64,000 nucleotides of DNA from Agrocybe praecox (Eukaryota; Basidiomycota; Agaricomycetes; Agaricales; Agrocybaceae). Shown piece by piece: positions 35,077-46,527 of the stretch (position 1 is the stretch's first letter; every line of letters starts with the position of its first letter). The stretch covers positions 2,852,001-2,916,000 of the forward strand of contig OZ024842.1 in NCBI GenBank assembly GCA_964017145.1, read 5' to 3'. The translations under genes were made by a program, and so were the position numbers. The notes under the pieces are model-generated. The model made no database searches. It worked only from the letters and a program-made list of their open reading frames with translations, and had not been told where the DNA came from.

Positions 35077-36604
35077 ATGTTTTCCGTTTTACGAAGATGT
35101 CTTGCTTCGCGGCCATTGACACCACCATCACATACTCTGCGAAGACGTACACAGAGATATGTTTCGCAATCAACTTCAAAGAAGACTCTTGCAACTGGTA
35201 TTCCTCAGCAAGCAATACCAACGTTCGTCGTGGATCCATTTCTGTTTCCTAGCATATTGCAGTTGACATGCGAGCAAAGATAGAGGTCAAAATATCGACA
35301 AACCTCCGAAAAACATTTTGATTGTGAATAAACTGCGCACACAGCCAGTGATTCTTGCCATTGATGCGTTTCTCGAGTGCGTCATGGGCCACCAAATCAA
35401 ATCATTGCAGGGCAACTCATCTGGAATTACAGGCATGTCCATCATACATACCCAGGAGTACGAGTGTTTCATGAGGATAGGGATGACATCCCTCATGGCG
35501 CAGAAATATGGAAACCAAGTTCGCCTTCATTCGAATTTTTTCTTTCTTTTTATAACTCTTTAACATAACAATGGCACAGGCAGTCCCGAAAAAATTGACC
35601 TTGTTGTAACCCTGGGAGGTGATGGAACTATACTCCATGCATCCTCCTTGTTTAGCGCTGGTGCAGTACCTCCGGTTCTGAGTTTCTCGATGGGCACCTT
35701 GGGCTTTTTGCTACCTTTTCGTATGTGATTCTCTTATCTTGGATGGGATAGTGTGTTTAATAAAGAATGTTGAGACATCGACGACTTTGACAAAGCTCTT
35801 GAGAGTGTGTTCACCGGAAAGGCCACATTTCTTAACCGAATGCGTCTAGCCTGCACATTTTATGACAAAGATCTCTCAAAGAAGAGTAAAGATGGAGATG
35901 GTTAGGAGGTATCTACCTTTAAAATTCAACGCAGAATCTGATGACTCTCAGATTGGCAGGTTATGAATGAGATTGCTTTGCATAGGGGATCAAGCCCACA
36001 TTTGAACACTATCGACATCTTTGTTGATGGTCAACACTTGACTGAAGCAGTGGTGAGTCCCATTTCCAATTACCCACCATCATTCCAGTTAACACAAATG
36101 GCAGTCTGATGGTCTCATAGTATCTACCCCAACTGGCTCAACTGCATACTCACTCTCTGCTGGAGGTCCAATTGTGCATCCATCACTTAGCGCCCTGGTA
36201 TTGACACCCATCTGTCCACGAAGTCTTTCTTTCCGGCCTCTTGTCTTCCCCTCTTCATCTATCATTACATTGCGAGTATGTCTTTCTTCTGTTTCACTCT
36301 GGCATTGTGGTCAACATTTAAACAGATAGGGGATCGCAGTAGAGCTCCTGCAGGAATCTCCATGGATGGGCGATCTTCCCAGGTTCTCAATCCGGGAGAA
36401 TCCGTAGTTGTTCAAGCATCGCCGTTCCCTGTTCCCTGCATCAACCGGTCGTCGATCATTTCAACCTCAGACGTCGAACACATGCGACACAGCGAAGGCG
36501 CGGGACCTGGAAAGGAAGACGACTGGGTTCGCGATATCAATAATTTGTTGCAATACAATGCAACTTTCAGAAGTAAAGCTTTGCTCCGACATTCTCGAAC
36601 CTAA
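35077..36604 (+). CDS. POS5: Mitochondrial NAD(H) kinase (Pos5-like)
   Basis: Phosphorylates NAD+/NADH to NADP(H) using ATP. Eight exons (35077-35197, 35280-35376, 35433-35518, 35580-35720, 35775-35900, 35952-36052, 36105-36275, 36326-36604) give 373 residues. The N-terminus ([18 protein letters not shown], then [10 protein letters not shown]) has no acidic residue and several Arg, typical of a mitochondrial presequence. Kinase signatures: [17 protein letters not shown] (about 109-125), [22 protein letters not shown] (the NE motif), [20 protein letters not shown]. The acceptor of the first intron (after 35279) is weak and could instead be 6 nt downstream. Cytosolic Utr1-type kinases are longer and lack the presequence. 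Confidence 0.9.
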
Positions 36605-36917
36605 TCTAGGTCTTTTGAAAATTGACGCGATGCAATTTATTACTGGGTATCCAGTCTTCAGCTTCTGGATCGACACCAGGTTCTTCGCATCAGCACGCTA
36701 TCTTGAAAAGGTAGAATTATGCAAATTATTATGAGTACAAGGCGATATATCTACGATACAGTCTATTTCACGATGCCCACAATATATATATCTAGGAGTA
36801 GGGGTATAAAAGGGGTAGCATGGACATCTAGTGCTGTTGAAAATAAATATCAATATCAAGTTCAATAGCCAGTATTGGAGGTCAAGATGGGTGAACAGCC
36901 TGCTGCACTAAACACAT
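36605..36917. other. Convergent 3' region, no gene seen
   Basis: 313 bp of AT-rich sequence between the 3' ends of the NAD(H) kinase and the small minus-strand gene. No feature recognised. Confidence 0.4.
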
Positions 36918-37708
36918 TTATTTAATCCAAGAGAACAGTGAGGATGAAGATTTGGAGCTGCCCGTGGACGACTTGCTACTGGTTCTTGTCATTGGTGTGC
37001 CCGAATTGCTCTTTTTTGACGGTTTGCTTGACGTCGACGGGACTTCGAGGTACTGCGGTGGTTTTTCCTCGGGGCCAGGGCGCACGACTACATTCACGAT
37101 TGCCCCTTGGTTCAACTTGGTAATGACTGCTGGCCAGGCGCTCTCAGAGATCCTTACGTGCCGCCTACGTTCAGCATGTTTGTCTTGCGGTTTTTCTTCG
37201 ACTGTAAAAGCGATACGGTCTTGAGTGATGTTTGCTAGCTGGTAAAATTCCTTTTGTGCTATAGCGATTGCCTCCTACGATCGTAATAACGTTAGAATAT
37301 ACTTAACTGCGCAAGCTCAGATGCTAATATGCTTACCCCATGAGTTTCTGCTGGTTTGACGAATACACACGCTTGCTCAAACTGGAATGTGATCCAATGT
37401 GTTTGTGAGCCAGAAGCTCTTGGTGATGAAGAACTGGTGTATCGTGCTGTTTGCTGGGTGGAAACTGACATATCAACAGAGTCGGGAGTGTGGTGTGTGG
37501 ATGCTGAGTTTACTGGGGCTGCTGCAGGCACTAAAACTAATGGGCTCGAGAACCGGCCCTTATATCTACTTATGCTGTTTGCACCGCCGCACAGAGTCAT
37601 TACTGTAAATATTCTTGCAATTCCTTGAATTTGAAGCGAGTCCCACAGCCCCGCTGACACAAGTTGTGAGCTTTGGAATTGAGCCTGTGCCTGTACAGCA
37701 TGTCTCAT
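36918..37708 (-). CDS. Small uncharacterised protein with possible ubiquitin-like fold
   Basis: Two exons (37708..37337 and 37274..36918) give 242 residues. The region about 100-190 reads ITFQFEQACVFVKPAETHGE, AIAIAQKEFYQLANITQDRI, FTVEE, VRISESAWPAVITKLNQGAI and VNVVVRP: a beta strand, a helix, two strands and a helix with a final strand, which is the order of a ubiquitin-like fold. The flanks are Ser/Thr-rich and the C-terminus is a long Ser/Lys run ending LFSWIK. The fold assignment is by eye only. No catalytic motif, signal peptide or membrane segment. Confidence 0.6.
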
Positions 37709-37833
37709 ATACTAGTGTCACCCAGTAAAAAAAGTACAATGGATGGCAAAGCATTTTCATCAAACACATATCCTAGATGACACTTACACAATCAAGATAT
37801 TTTTGTACAGCACACTATAAAGTACGGACAGCC

Positions 37834-40451
37834 TTACTCCTCCATATTACCCAACATCGCGAATAACCCTTTACCCTGTTTCATTTTATTTAAGCCATAA
37901 ATGGGTAATGCGACGATTGGGCTTTTTGGTGCCCTGGATTTTTTGCTCTTCTTTGTGCGATCTTCTTGAAAGGCATCTAATATACCTGACTCAACAGCCT
38001 CCCATAGTCCAGGATATAAGGGACCTTCTTGGGTGACGCTTCCGTTTAGAATGGCGTGGAAAGACTTTCCGGATAACTGGCATGCACTGCTTGGGACACG
38101 CTTGGAAAGCATCATTGACTCGGAAAGCGATTCGATGGTTTCAAGAGCCGTCAATACCTGAGCCGTCAGTTGAACATTGCGATCTTCGATGACGGGAGGC
38201 GCTTGATTGATGTTCCGATCGTCGCTTCCAACGGAGCCGTCCTCAGTAGGCGCCGAAGCAAAGGATAGGAGGAAGCACCGCGCTTCATTTTTGGTCCACC
38301 TCTCCTTTTCACGCTCCTTGCTGTGAGTTTCTTGCCAGCGGCTATGTAAAGTGATAGCGACCCAACGAAGAGCAAGGACTCTGGCTGTAACATCAGGGGG
38401 CAAAGCTCGTACAGCAGGGACGTCCGATTTTAATATCCGAAGGAACACTGTAAATCGATCTTCATCTGATCTCAGTATCAGCGGTGGAGCATTGTCATCG
38501 GCATATTCTACAAGCTCCAGAGAGCCCATGAAATCTGAAAATGATTTTAGAGTCAAGGTCTCTGCAGCCATCCTGCTGCCCCTTCGGATGTAGTCGATCA
38601 CTGTAGGAGAATTCGACGAAAGTTGTCTATGCGAGATAATAGATGTTGACGGTTCAGACTCATTATCACCTGAGTCAGAGTGTCCGACCGATTTGAGGCG
38701 ATACAACTCGCCCTTTAATGGTGCCAAGTAGTCTGTACGCGGCGAAACGTCATTGTCGGAGTCGGAGTCGGATTCGACTACGTCTATTAGCTCGTCGTCG
38801 TCACTTTCCTGCTCAACTGATATTCCTTCCTGTGCAATCTCGGTATCTCCTGTTTCCGATGCCGGCAAGCCAACAGTGTCGTGAAGAACGGCATAAATCC
38901 ATTCACGAATTGGCTGACCTATGCTCCGTGCCACAGTTTCTAGATCTGGATTTTCGAGAAAAAGGCGGGGCCATGACGTGCCTGTGTTGAGAACATCCAT
39001 CATTTTAGGGTTCAAAAGACCGTTCCTATATGCATCCAAGTATTTTTCCCGGGCTTCCAACAAGTTTGGATCTGCCATATCAGATTTCTCTGATTGTTGC
39101 ATGACATTGTAAGATATCATTGGGAGGATGGAGCAAGCTTCAGGTTCGTGCAGGGCGCAAACACTGGTAGGCCATAGGCCATCTCGTCCCTTAACATCCA
39201 CACCTTTGGGTATTGCGTATTGAAGCGTAGAGTTTACCACCGTATCGATGAAGGCTTCCACTTCTCTTGAGCCCAGGGTACTGATCGCCTTCGCAAGTAA
39301 AACCTTTACTGTCCGGTCTATAAGATCCATGACGCTGCCTACTTGATGTTTAGCCTTTTTCTGTTGAGGATTGGGCGAAATGACAGAGCGCAGGGTGGTT
39401 GCAACTTTTTCAATTCGTTGACTAAGACTCAATGTGCGTTCAAAGAACAAAGCCTGCATCCTGCGATACTGCGATTCAGATTCTTTGGAAAAGTCATTCC
39501 CAACAAGAGCACCAAACAGAGGGAGGAGAGTGATGGGGATGTTTAAGTGTTTCGCCAAGGTCTCGGGATGGTAGGAGATAAACGACAGGGATAGGTCTTC
39601 CATATCAGGTGGGATAAGCCCGAATATGTCTTGAGGTTGATTAGAGACGGATCTTTTGGTTTTCGGTTTTCGTACGGTCTGAAAATCACCGTCACCGTCT
39701 TCTTCGCTGACAATATTCTGTCTGGGTATTTTCCATACCATTTCGTCCATCGGTATGTACCCTAAATACCCATCGGAGTTGAGAATCACGAAATCGGAAT
39801 CGTTCCCCACAACATAACCCCCGAGTCTGCCTGCGAGTTCAACTGCGAATGGATCCCCTTCCTCGTCTGCAAAGTAGATCTCCAAATCCTCACGTTTCGT
39901 TTTTAGGGCAAGAAGAGTTTGAATGCAAACTGAATACACCAGAGGAGGGATAATGCGATTCTCGTTTAAAAATCGGCCGCTGCTCCTCGATGCTTTTGAA
40001 GTCCTGAAAAAGAGTTGCGCAGGAAGAATTAACGATTGGCTCATGCGAGATAATGCAGTCGCAAATTTGATATTGGGACGTGCACCTGTCAATAGACATG
40101 TTTAGACTCAGTTGACTTACAAAGTGACTTGTACAAACCATCAAAAACGAAATTTACTTGTAATCCAACCTTGGTCCACGATTCCACGGCAAAATTGACA
40201 AGCTTTGCAAATTCGACGTATTCTCCACCATACACCCAAGGAAGATTAGAATGTTGGTATAAATCATAAATAAACCTTGAAAACAGAACATCAACCAGAA
40301 TATACGATGCATACATAATATATACGAGGACTTACGACCAGCCGTCGACAACAATGAGGATTGGTTTAGGAGATGATGCTGAAACGACTGTCGTTGTGGA
40401 CAAAGTACGCTGTTTTTCGCGTAGATAAGTGGTTAACCCATGGACGCCCAT
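37834..40451 (-). CDS. Asteroid-type XPG/FEN1-fold protein
   Basis: Three exons (40451..40336, 40275..40139, 40085..37834) give 834 residues. It begins MGVHGLTTYLRE, the XPG-N signature in which the N-terminal Gly follows Met, with VVDGWS and VNFVFDGARP as the next motifs. The XPG-I region has YFADEEGDPFAVELAGRLG and GNDSDFVIL (about 150-175), the acidic metal ligands of the FEN1 superfamily. YIPMDEMVWK and the long helical C-terminal part match the Asteroid family rather than Mkt1, Rad2 or Exo1. The acidic patch (ESDDDELIDVVESDSDSDND) suggests a nuclear protein. Nuclease activity is plausible but not proven for this family. Confidence 0.85.
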
Positions 40452-40674
40452 ATTGATATCAGTAAATAGGAGTAAGTGTCAGAAAGGATATGGCCGCGAC
40501 TATTGCATAGTAAAGAACGACAAGAGATGGAAAGGAGAAAGCTGGTATTCAAATGACTCGGAATCATCCTGGTAAAGTGAAAAAAGTGACTGGGTTCTCA
40601 CTCTCGGCCATCGTCGTCATTTCCATAATGAGTCAGTATGTTATACTATATATCTACTGGTGCCACGTACTCAT

Positions 40675-40773
40675 GGCAACGTGGCCGAGTGGTCTAAGGC
40701 GCTGGAATTAGGTTGTTCTTTCAACTAAATCATCCAGTCCGAAAGGGCGTGAGTTCGAACCTCACCGTTGTCA
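40675..40773 (+). tRNA. tRNA-Leu(UAG): tRNA-Leu(UAG) with intron
   Basis: Acceptor stem GGCAACG (40675-40681) pairs with CGTTGTC (40766-40772, one G-U), discriminator A. D-arm TGGCCGAGTGG follows. Anticodon stem CTGGA/TCCAG encloses a loop with T33 and anticodon TAG. A ~19-nt intron starts one base after the anticodon and contains CTAA, able to pair with the anticodon as is usual in tRNA introns. A long variable arm (class II) and T-arm GTGAG-TTCGAAC-CTCAC complete it. A TTTTT run downstream near 40783 fits Pol III termination. Confidence 0.9.
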
Positions 40774-42001
40774 GCTCCCTTAATTTTTGCTTTATGTACA
40801 TTCTTTTGATATGTATATGAAATATCACGGCACCAATTGTTGATAGGATATCCCGTTCCATTAGTATATCTGTCAAAACATTGTAAGTTGACTGTGGACA
40901 GTTGAACGTTGATGGATAGAATCTGTGTAATGTTTGCACGAGTCCGGCGACCTCCTTCGGCACAACGTTGATCTTCCTGTTCGCCCTGATTCACAAAAAG
41001 GTTCCCATACCGTCCTCGTTGAAGAGATTGTGTACAAACAAGGGAGAGAAAAGTAACTACTTGAAAGTCTAGGGAACTTACCGGACCATCAAGCCTCCTG
41101 AAGTCATTGAAACCAGAGAACAATATATCATAGACTTGGAAAGTAACTCACTGCTAATGCAAAGTTGCCCAGATTTCAGTCGGTAATACGTGATTGGCTG
41201 CAGAAGAAGGGCAGGAACGGCGACGGTTTTCAATGCATATAGTATTCTCGTACCAATTCCTCATCAGAAGTATCAGCCCCGGACAGTAAAATTCCACCTC
41301 GGTAATGTTCCTAACCGCAGGAGCATATCACGAATTGTAGACAACCGCATTCTCTTCGACTTCTTGTGGAAGCGGGCTCTACGAGGAAGATTGTTATATC
41401 GCTCGGGGGAAACAAACAAGCATGGGTCATGAATTGATCGTGACGGAGCTGAAACCTGAAGGTTGGCAAAAGGGAAGAAAATAGAGGGCATCTGGCACTT
41501 TTGAATGAGTATCAACAAGATTTCGAATCTCACCGTTCAAGCAATGCTAATATGGGCACATTCAAGGATTAGAACGACACTCACTCGAATTGACACAACC
41601 ACAGTAGTATGTTATGTCACAAGAAAAACCCTTGCGCACGACCTGTCTTGGATCCTTGAAATGAATGTCAGATTCAAACCGGCGACCAGAAGGCAAGCAT
41701 CATGAAATCACAAGGTTAGTCAGGCTTGACAAAGGAAAGAGTGACGTCAGACGTGGTCAATTTTCTAGGGAAAATGTTGTCGTTGTGCACGAATCGCCAC
41801 CGAGCTATTCATAAATTTTCCGTGTTTTTATGCATTCCCTTGACCAATTAAACGACGTAAAATGACAACAATTTATATAAAGCAAGTGTACAATACCGGT
41901 TGATGTGCTTGAACTAGTCCTTGATAAGAAAGGTGTGAATGAGTGCGGGTTAATTGAAAAAAATGCTGGTATCCAATGAATGAAGTCGTTAAATGTCTAA
42001 T
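40774..42001. other. Intergenic, no gene seen
   Basis: About 1.2 kb downstream of the tRNA. Scattered short ORFs on both strands carry no motif or splice-consistent coding pattern. The right part is probably 3' UTR of the twin-CX3C gene. Confidence 0.4.
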
Positions 42002-43066
42002 CTATGTCGAGCCTTTCTTGCCGTCATCTTCTTCGGGCACATCACGATTCTTCCATGTTTCATATGCACGAGCAAACGACTTTTTGGCAAGAATAAAGGG
42101 TTCGTCCGTCTTCGCTTTCTCCCATATCCGTTGGGCGAATTGTGTGTGCTCGTCGGCAGCCAAGCTCTCTTGGAAGATCCTTAGGACGTGATGAGTAGGA
42201 GCCATAAGTTTGGCAATTTTTTCCCATATCTTAGGGACGTCAGGGGGTAATGGCACTAGTAATGAAAGCGAACTACGTGTGGATCCTGATTAGTTATGTG
42301 AAACCGGCGTAATGAAAAAAAGACAAACCTAGGGTCTGGTGAAATAGATTTAGGAGGGACAAGAGGACCCCACCAGGCAGGAGGATGCTTAGCCTTCGCT
42401 CCGGGCTGATCTCCAACACTCTGCTTCAATTGTTCTTGATAGTCATGCCATATCTCCTTCCTACTCTGTCGCGCTTGTTCTAATTGCTGTTGCTGTTGAA
42501 AATCGAGCATCATTTTCTCCGTCTTCTCCAGAGCAGCCCATCGACCCTTTCCTGTCCATAGATACCATCCCTCGTCCCAATGCCTCGTTGGTGCAGGGGT
42601 GGGTTTGGACGGGTGATCTTCTGAGTCCAATTCCTTCACAGAACCGCCCAAGAACCGAGGTAAGTTCTCTGCCTGGCCTTCTGCAGGTAGAGGATACTTG
42701 GCCTTCCCGTCCGGACCAACGCTACTGTGCTTCTTGAAGGCAATTATATTCCGAACCTCATGTGGAAAGACCTTTCGCAAACACACAGAATGGCAATTAG
42801 GTTCTTTGTTGTGAATACGGCCGCTGACACTTTGGGTACAATATGTAAAGCACCACTCGTCAGTCTTTGGCGAAAATCGACCTATAGAAAGAAAGTAGGT
42901 CTATCAACATGTTTGCCAAATGTATTGCAAACAGTGCAAGCTTGCCTTGAGGTGGCGTCATTATCTTGATGGTCGGCCAATCCGAAAACGGTGGCTTGCG
43001 CACCCGGGGAGGTTGCTGCTGTTGCTGCTGTGGTGGTGCAGCAGGTGTTTGGTCTGAGGAGGACAT
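42002..43066 (-). CDS. Uncharacterised protein with twin CX3C motif
   Basis: Three exons (43066..42946, 42881..42329, 42272..42002) give 314 residues. The first intron needs a GC donor (CAAG|GCAAGC). After a Gln-rich start comes PPFSDWPTIKIMTPPQGRFSP and then two CX3C motifs, CFTYC (51-55) and CHSVC (70-74), 14 residues apart. This is the arrangement of small Tim and related intermembrane-space proteins, although this protein is much longer. Then RKVFPHEVRNI, a Trp-rich stretch (RHWDEGWYLWTGKGRWAAL), a long Gln/Glu helix likely forming a coiled coil, and an acidic tail. No membrane span. Function unknown; mitochondrial location is inferred only from the cysteine pattern. Confidence 0.72.
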
Positions 43067-44121
43067 AGTGGTTAATAGGAACAGAGCTGAATGTTTTGGG
43101 GTAGGAATGCTTGAAGAGTCAGGCGATCGAAGATGGCGGCTCTCCCTTTAGCCGATATTGTCACTGCCACGCCGTAGGCTCACGTAATTCCAGAGCTTTT
43201 AGAGCTCCGCTTCAAATTTTGTGCGCTTCCATATTTTTTCTTTCCGCCTTTTGTCTTTTTCTTCAACAATCGTGCTGTCCGAAGAATCGCTTTCGCAGCT
43301 TGCACACAGGAAGCGCATCCGCCTTCTATATTCAGCTGTGGGGAAAGTCCCCGGAGGTACAGAGAACGTCCTCGACCATTCCACGGAAAGCGACCGGCTC
43401 TAAGCACGACGGTACTGGTCAGGGATGGAGGGAATGTTTTGTTCAGGTTGCCCGAGTCTTTAGCCGGACTCGCCCTTGACTCCATCTCTCCACTCTGTGG
43501 CCATTTTTGAAGGATTATCTTCGATTAAGGCGCGGGTATGCGAAGATATGAGCATGCTCGTTGCTCGTTGGTATTTCCCGATGGAATGGCCCTTCGTTGC
43601 TCATAGACACAGTTATGCGATTGTTGAGTTCTTTGTAGAACTCTTCAACTCAATGGGGCTCACTCTCAGCCAGCACGTATTTTTTCCTATTATCGGAACC
43701 TTGTTGTTCCTGCTCTGGTGTCGAAATCAAAATTCCAACCTTAGGTGAGCGTCTATTTTTTCATTCACTTTTTCTGTGCTTTTCACATGATGCCTTCAAT
43801 TTTTATTGAATTTCTTCAGGGAGGATACCTCAACATGCGTTGAGGGCGTGCTCCAGATCTTGACAACCCTGATATTTTTCTTTATAAATCTGATTTTGCG
43901 TTTCATGAAATCATCTTACTAATTATTGATTCGCACAGTTTTCAAAAAACAAAAAACAAAAAAAACAGTGAGTTTCTTTTCTTTTTATTATGTACTTATC
44001 ACACATTATGTTGTCCATAATACTTGAACGGATACGGAATACCTCTTTCCGCGTCATTTAACAAAATTAAATGTGACATAAAGTATGCATACAAATTGGT
44101 CTAATATACAGTAATAAATAA
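43067..44121. other. Intergenic, no supported gene
   Basis: About 1 kb. Opposing ORFs at 43111-43479 (plus) and 43180-43485 (minus), and a plus ORF at 43476-43748 with a hydrophobic stretch, lack any recognised motif or consistent exon pattern, so none is called. An A-rich run near 43945-43970 follows. Confidence 0.4.
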
Positions 44122-46527
44122 CTAGAGTTTGCTCTTCACGATATCCTCAGAAGGATCCCTTCCAGCGAGTTCGACCTTTGCTCTATCACGAAGCTCTCGT
44201 CGCAAAATCTTTCCAGCAGCGCTAAGGGCGAGTATCAGTCAATTACGTTGCGACTGGTTGAAAAGGATTGGACCAACCTTTTAGGGATTACATCGATAAC
44301 AACGACACCCCCCCTGAGGAACTTGTGTCTCGCGACTTTGCCTTGAATCCATTTCTTGACGCCTTCCGAGAAAGCAAGCTTTTGTGCGTCGGTTTTTACG
44401 TTGCTGGGATCAGCAGGAACGACATATGCTCTAATGCAATAAATATTTGCGTGTCAGAATAAACGAAACCGATAGAGAGAGAATGACAGCAAACGCACCT
44501 TGGAAGCTCGGTGGCCTCTTTCGCGCTGTCGACACCAATGACAGCTGCGTCTGCAACATCCGGGTGTGTCAACAAGACACTCTCGAGCTCGGCGGGCGGT
44601 ACTGTAACACCAGAGAAATTAATTTCGGCATCCGCAAGAACTTGGTCAGGATAACAGACCTTGGAAACCCTTATACTTGATGAGTTCTTTCCGTCTGTCA
44701 ACAATATAGTAAAACCCATCCGAGTCACGAATTGCAATATCGCCCGTCTTGAACCATTTGTCGTGGGTGATAGCATCGGCCGTTGCTTTGGGGTTGTTCA
44801 GGTATCCCTGTGAAATAACACTTTTTGAGTACGACAAAAGCTAAACAATGAGCCCATAACCGACCTTCATAATTGTTGGACCTTTGATCCAGATTTCTCC
44901 TGGCTGACCTTCTTCAGCATCGATGTTACCGTCACCATCTCCGTCTACTACCAAACGGGCTTCCAAGTTGGGCAAAAGGATACCGATACTGCCGATTTTA
45001 CTTTCTGCATGAGAAGGAGGGAGAAGATGGGTAGTGGGGGACGTTTCGGTCAGCCCGTAACCCTGTAGAATGTGCACTGGTCCTTTTCCCTCGCGTTTCG
45101 ACAACAATCTGTCGCCGACCTGCAATAAAGATCATAAGCATATAAGTATGTATATCTTGTGTATGAAGCTCTATCTTTCACGAAAACACTGACTTGCTTT
45201 GATAACGCAGCGCCTAAAGGAGCTGCTCCTGAGAATAACGTCTTCAGAGATGACATGTCGTACTGATCAACGGCTATATTTCAATCGAATGGAGTGAGAA
45301 AGCGGCATTGAATTAAAATTTATATAAAAGAATCATACCAGGATGCCGCGACAGGACGACAAGGACAGGAGGAACAATTAGAGCAATAGTAATTTGATAT
45401 TTTTCAACGTTAAGACAGAATTGTTCGGGGTCGAATCGGGGCATGATGGCGACCGGCGCCCCACAGGAAAAGGGGAAATGAAGAAGCTTGACGGCACCTG
45501 GAAATTTATGAGAAAGACAGGAAAGAAAGGCAAAAGGTTATCGTGTGGTAATCACCATAGATATGATAGAAAGGGAGAATGCCCAGCATGTTATCAGTAT
45601 TATTCAAAGCTGGGAACGCAGGTTTCACGCATTCTAGAACGGATGTGATGTTTTTGTGGGTAGTCTTACGAAGACGACAAAATGAGGGGTATACAGTAAT
45701 TGGATAGCGAAACTACTTACCTCGACGCCCTTCGGTTTACCTGTTGTACCTGTTAATCAAGAAGATAAGAATAGGCCCGAAATTAGATCTTCTTCCGCTA
45801 AGAAATGAAGGAATCCGAACCTGAGCTGTAACATAAGTACACGGTTTCATTTGCCAATTCGCCATCAAACTTCTCTTCCTCCTTCAGACTACCCAGCTTG
45901 AGAAGATCAGATACAGTTAGGAGTCCAGTATGTTCGGGGCGTCTGGGAGATGGAGGACCTCCTGCCCATTGTAAATCGTTTGTAAGGACGACAATCCGTT
46001 TGTCCGCTTCAGCCTGACTTAATCCCAGAGACTTGAGCACCTCTCTGACGGTTGCAATACCATCTTCGCTGGAGAAGATGATATTGGCTTTACTGTCGGT
46101 GTACTGGAAAGCAAGTTCATGCGCATTGTAAGCGTTGTTGGCAAGTGTACACCGCAATCCGGCCGCAACTGTATTGAAGAATGATTTGTCAGGGACCTGC
46201 TTACTCCTACGGGAAGGGAAACCTACCTGCACCAAACAACACTACGGGCCAGCTCAACGAGTTCTGTGAGTATATCAAAACTGTGTCGCCACGCTTCGCA
46301 TGAAGAGAAGGATGGTTCCTGAGTCCGTAACCCATAGTAAGAGCTAGTTGCTTCAACTGTGCTCGAGAAATGCTTGTGCCTGTAGGAGCATCAATGAATC
46401 CTGGCGCTGACGCAGCAAAGCCGCCGATAGTATTGGGTCCTGCAGCAGAGGAGAAAAGGTATGTGAAGACGGATTGGTCATAGAGAGTAGTCGCAGGGAA
46501 AGGAGAGGTATAGATCTTTCGAGCCAT
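44122..46527 (-). CDS. Peroxisomal 4-coumarate-CoA-ligase-like acyl-CoA synthetase
   Basis: ATP-dependent acid:CoA ligase of the ANL superfamily. Eleven exons (46527..46227, 46168..45821, 45749..45721, 45664..45556, 45497..45339, 45273..45194, 45119..44865, 44807..44660, 44601..44499, 44430..44278, 44221..44122), 594 residues. P-loop [13 protein letters not shown] (about 214-226), [28 protein letters not shown] (about 360), the hinge [23 protein letters not shown] (written across two motifs, GDIA and [12 protein letters not shown]), and catalytic Lys in [10 protein letters not shown]. The last residues are KSKL, a PTS1 signal, so the enzyme should act in peroxisomes on fatty or aromatic acids for beta-oxidation. 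One donor is the uncommon GTCAGT. Substrate cannot be read from sequence. Confidence 0.93.

Noticed and set aside
40725..41123. Minus ORF overlapping the tRNA-Leu gene
   Set aside because: It is antisense to a well-formed tRNA and has no motif.
43111..43748. Overlapping plus and minus ORFs, one with a hydrophobic stretch
   Set aside because: They conflict with each other, show no known motif, and have no convincing exon continuation.
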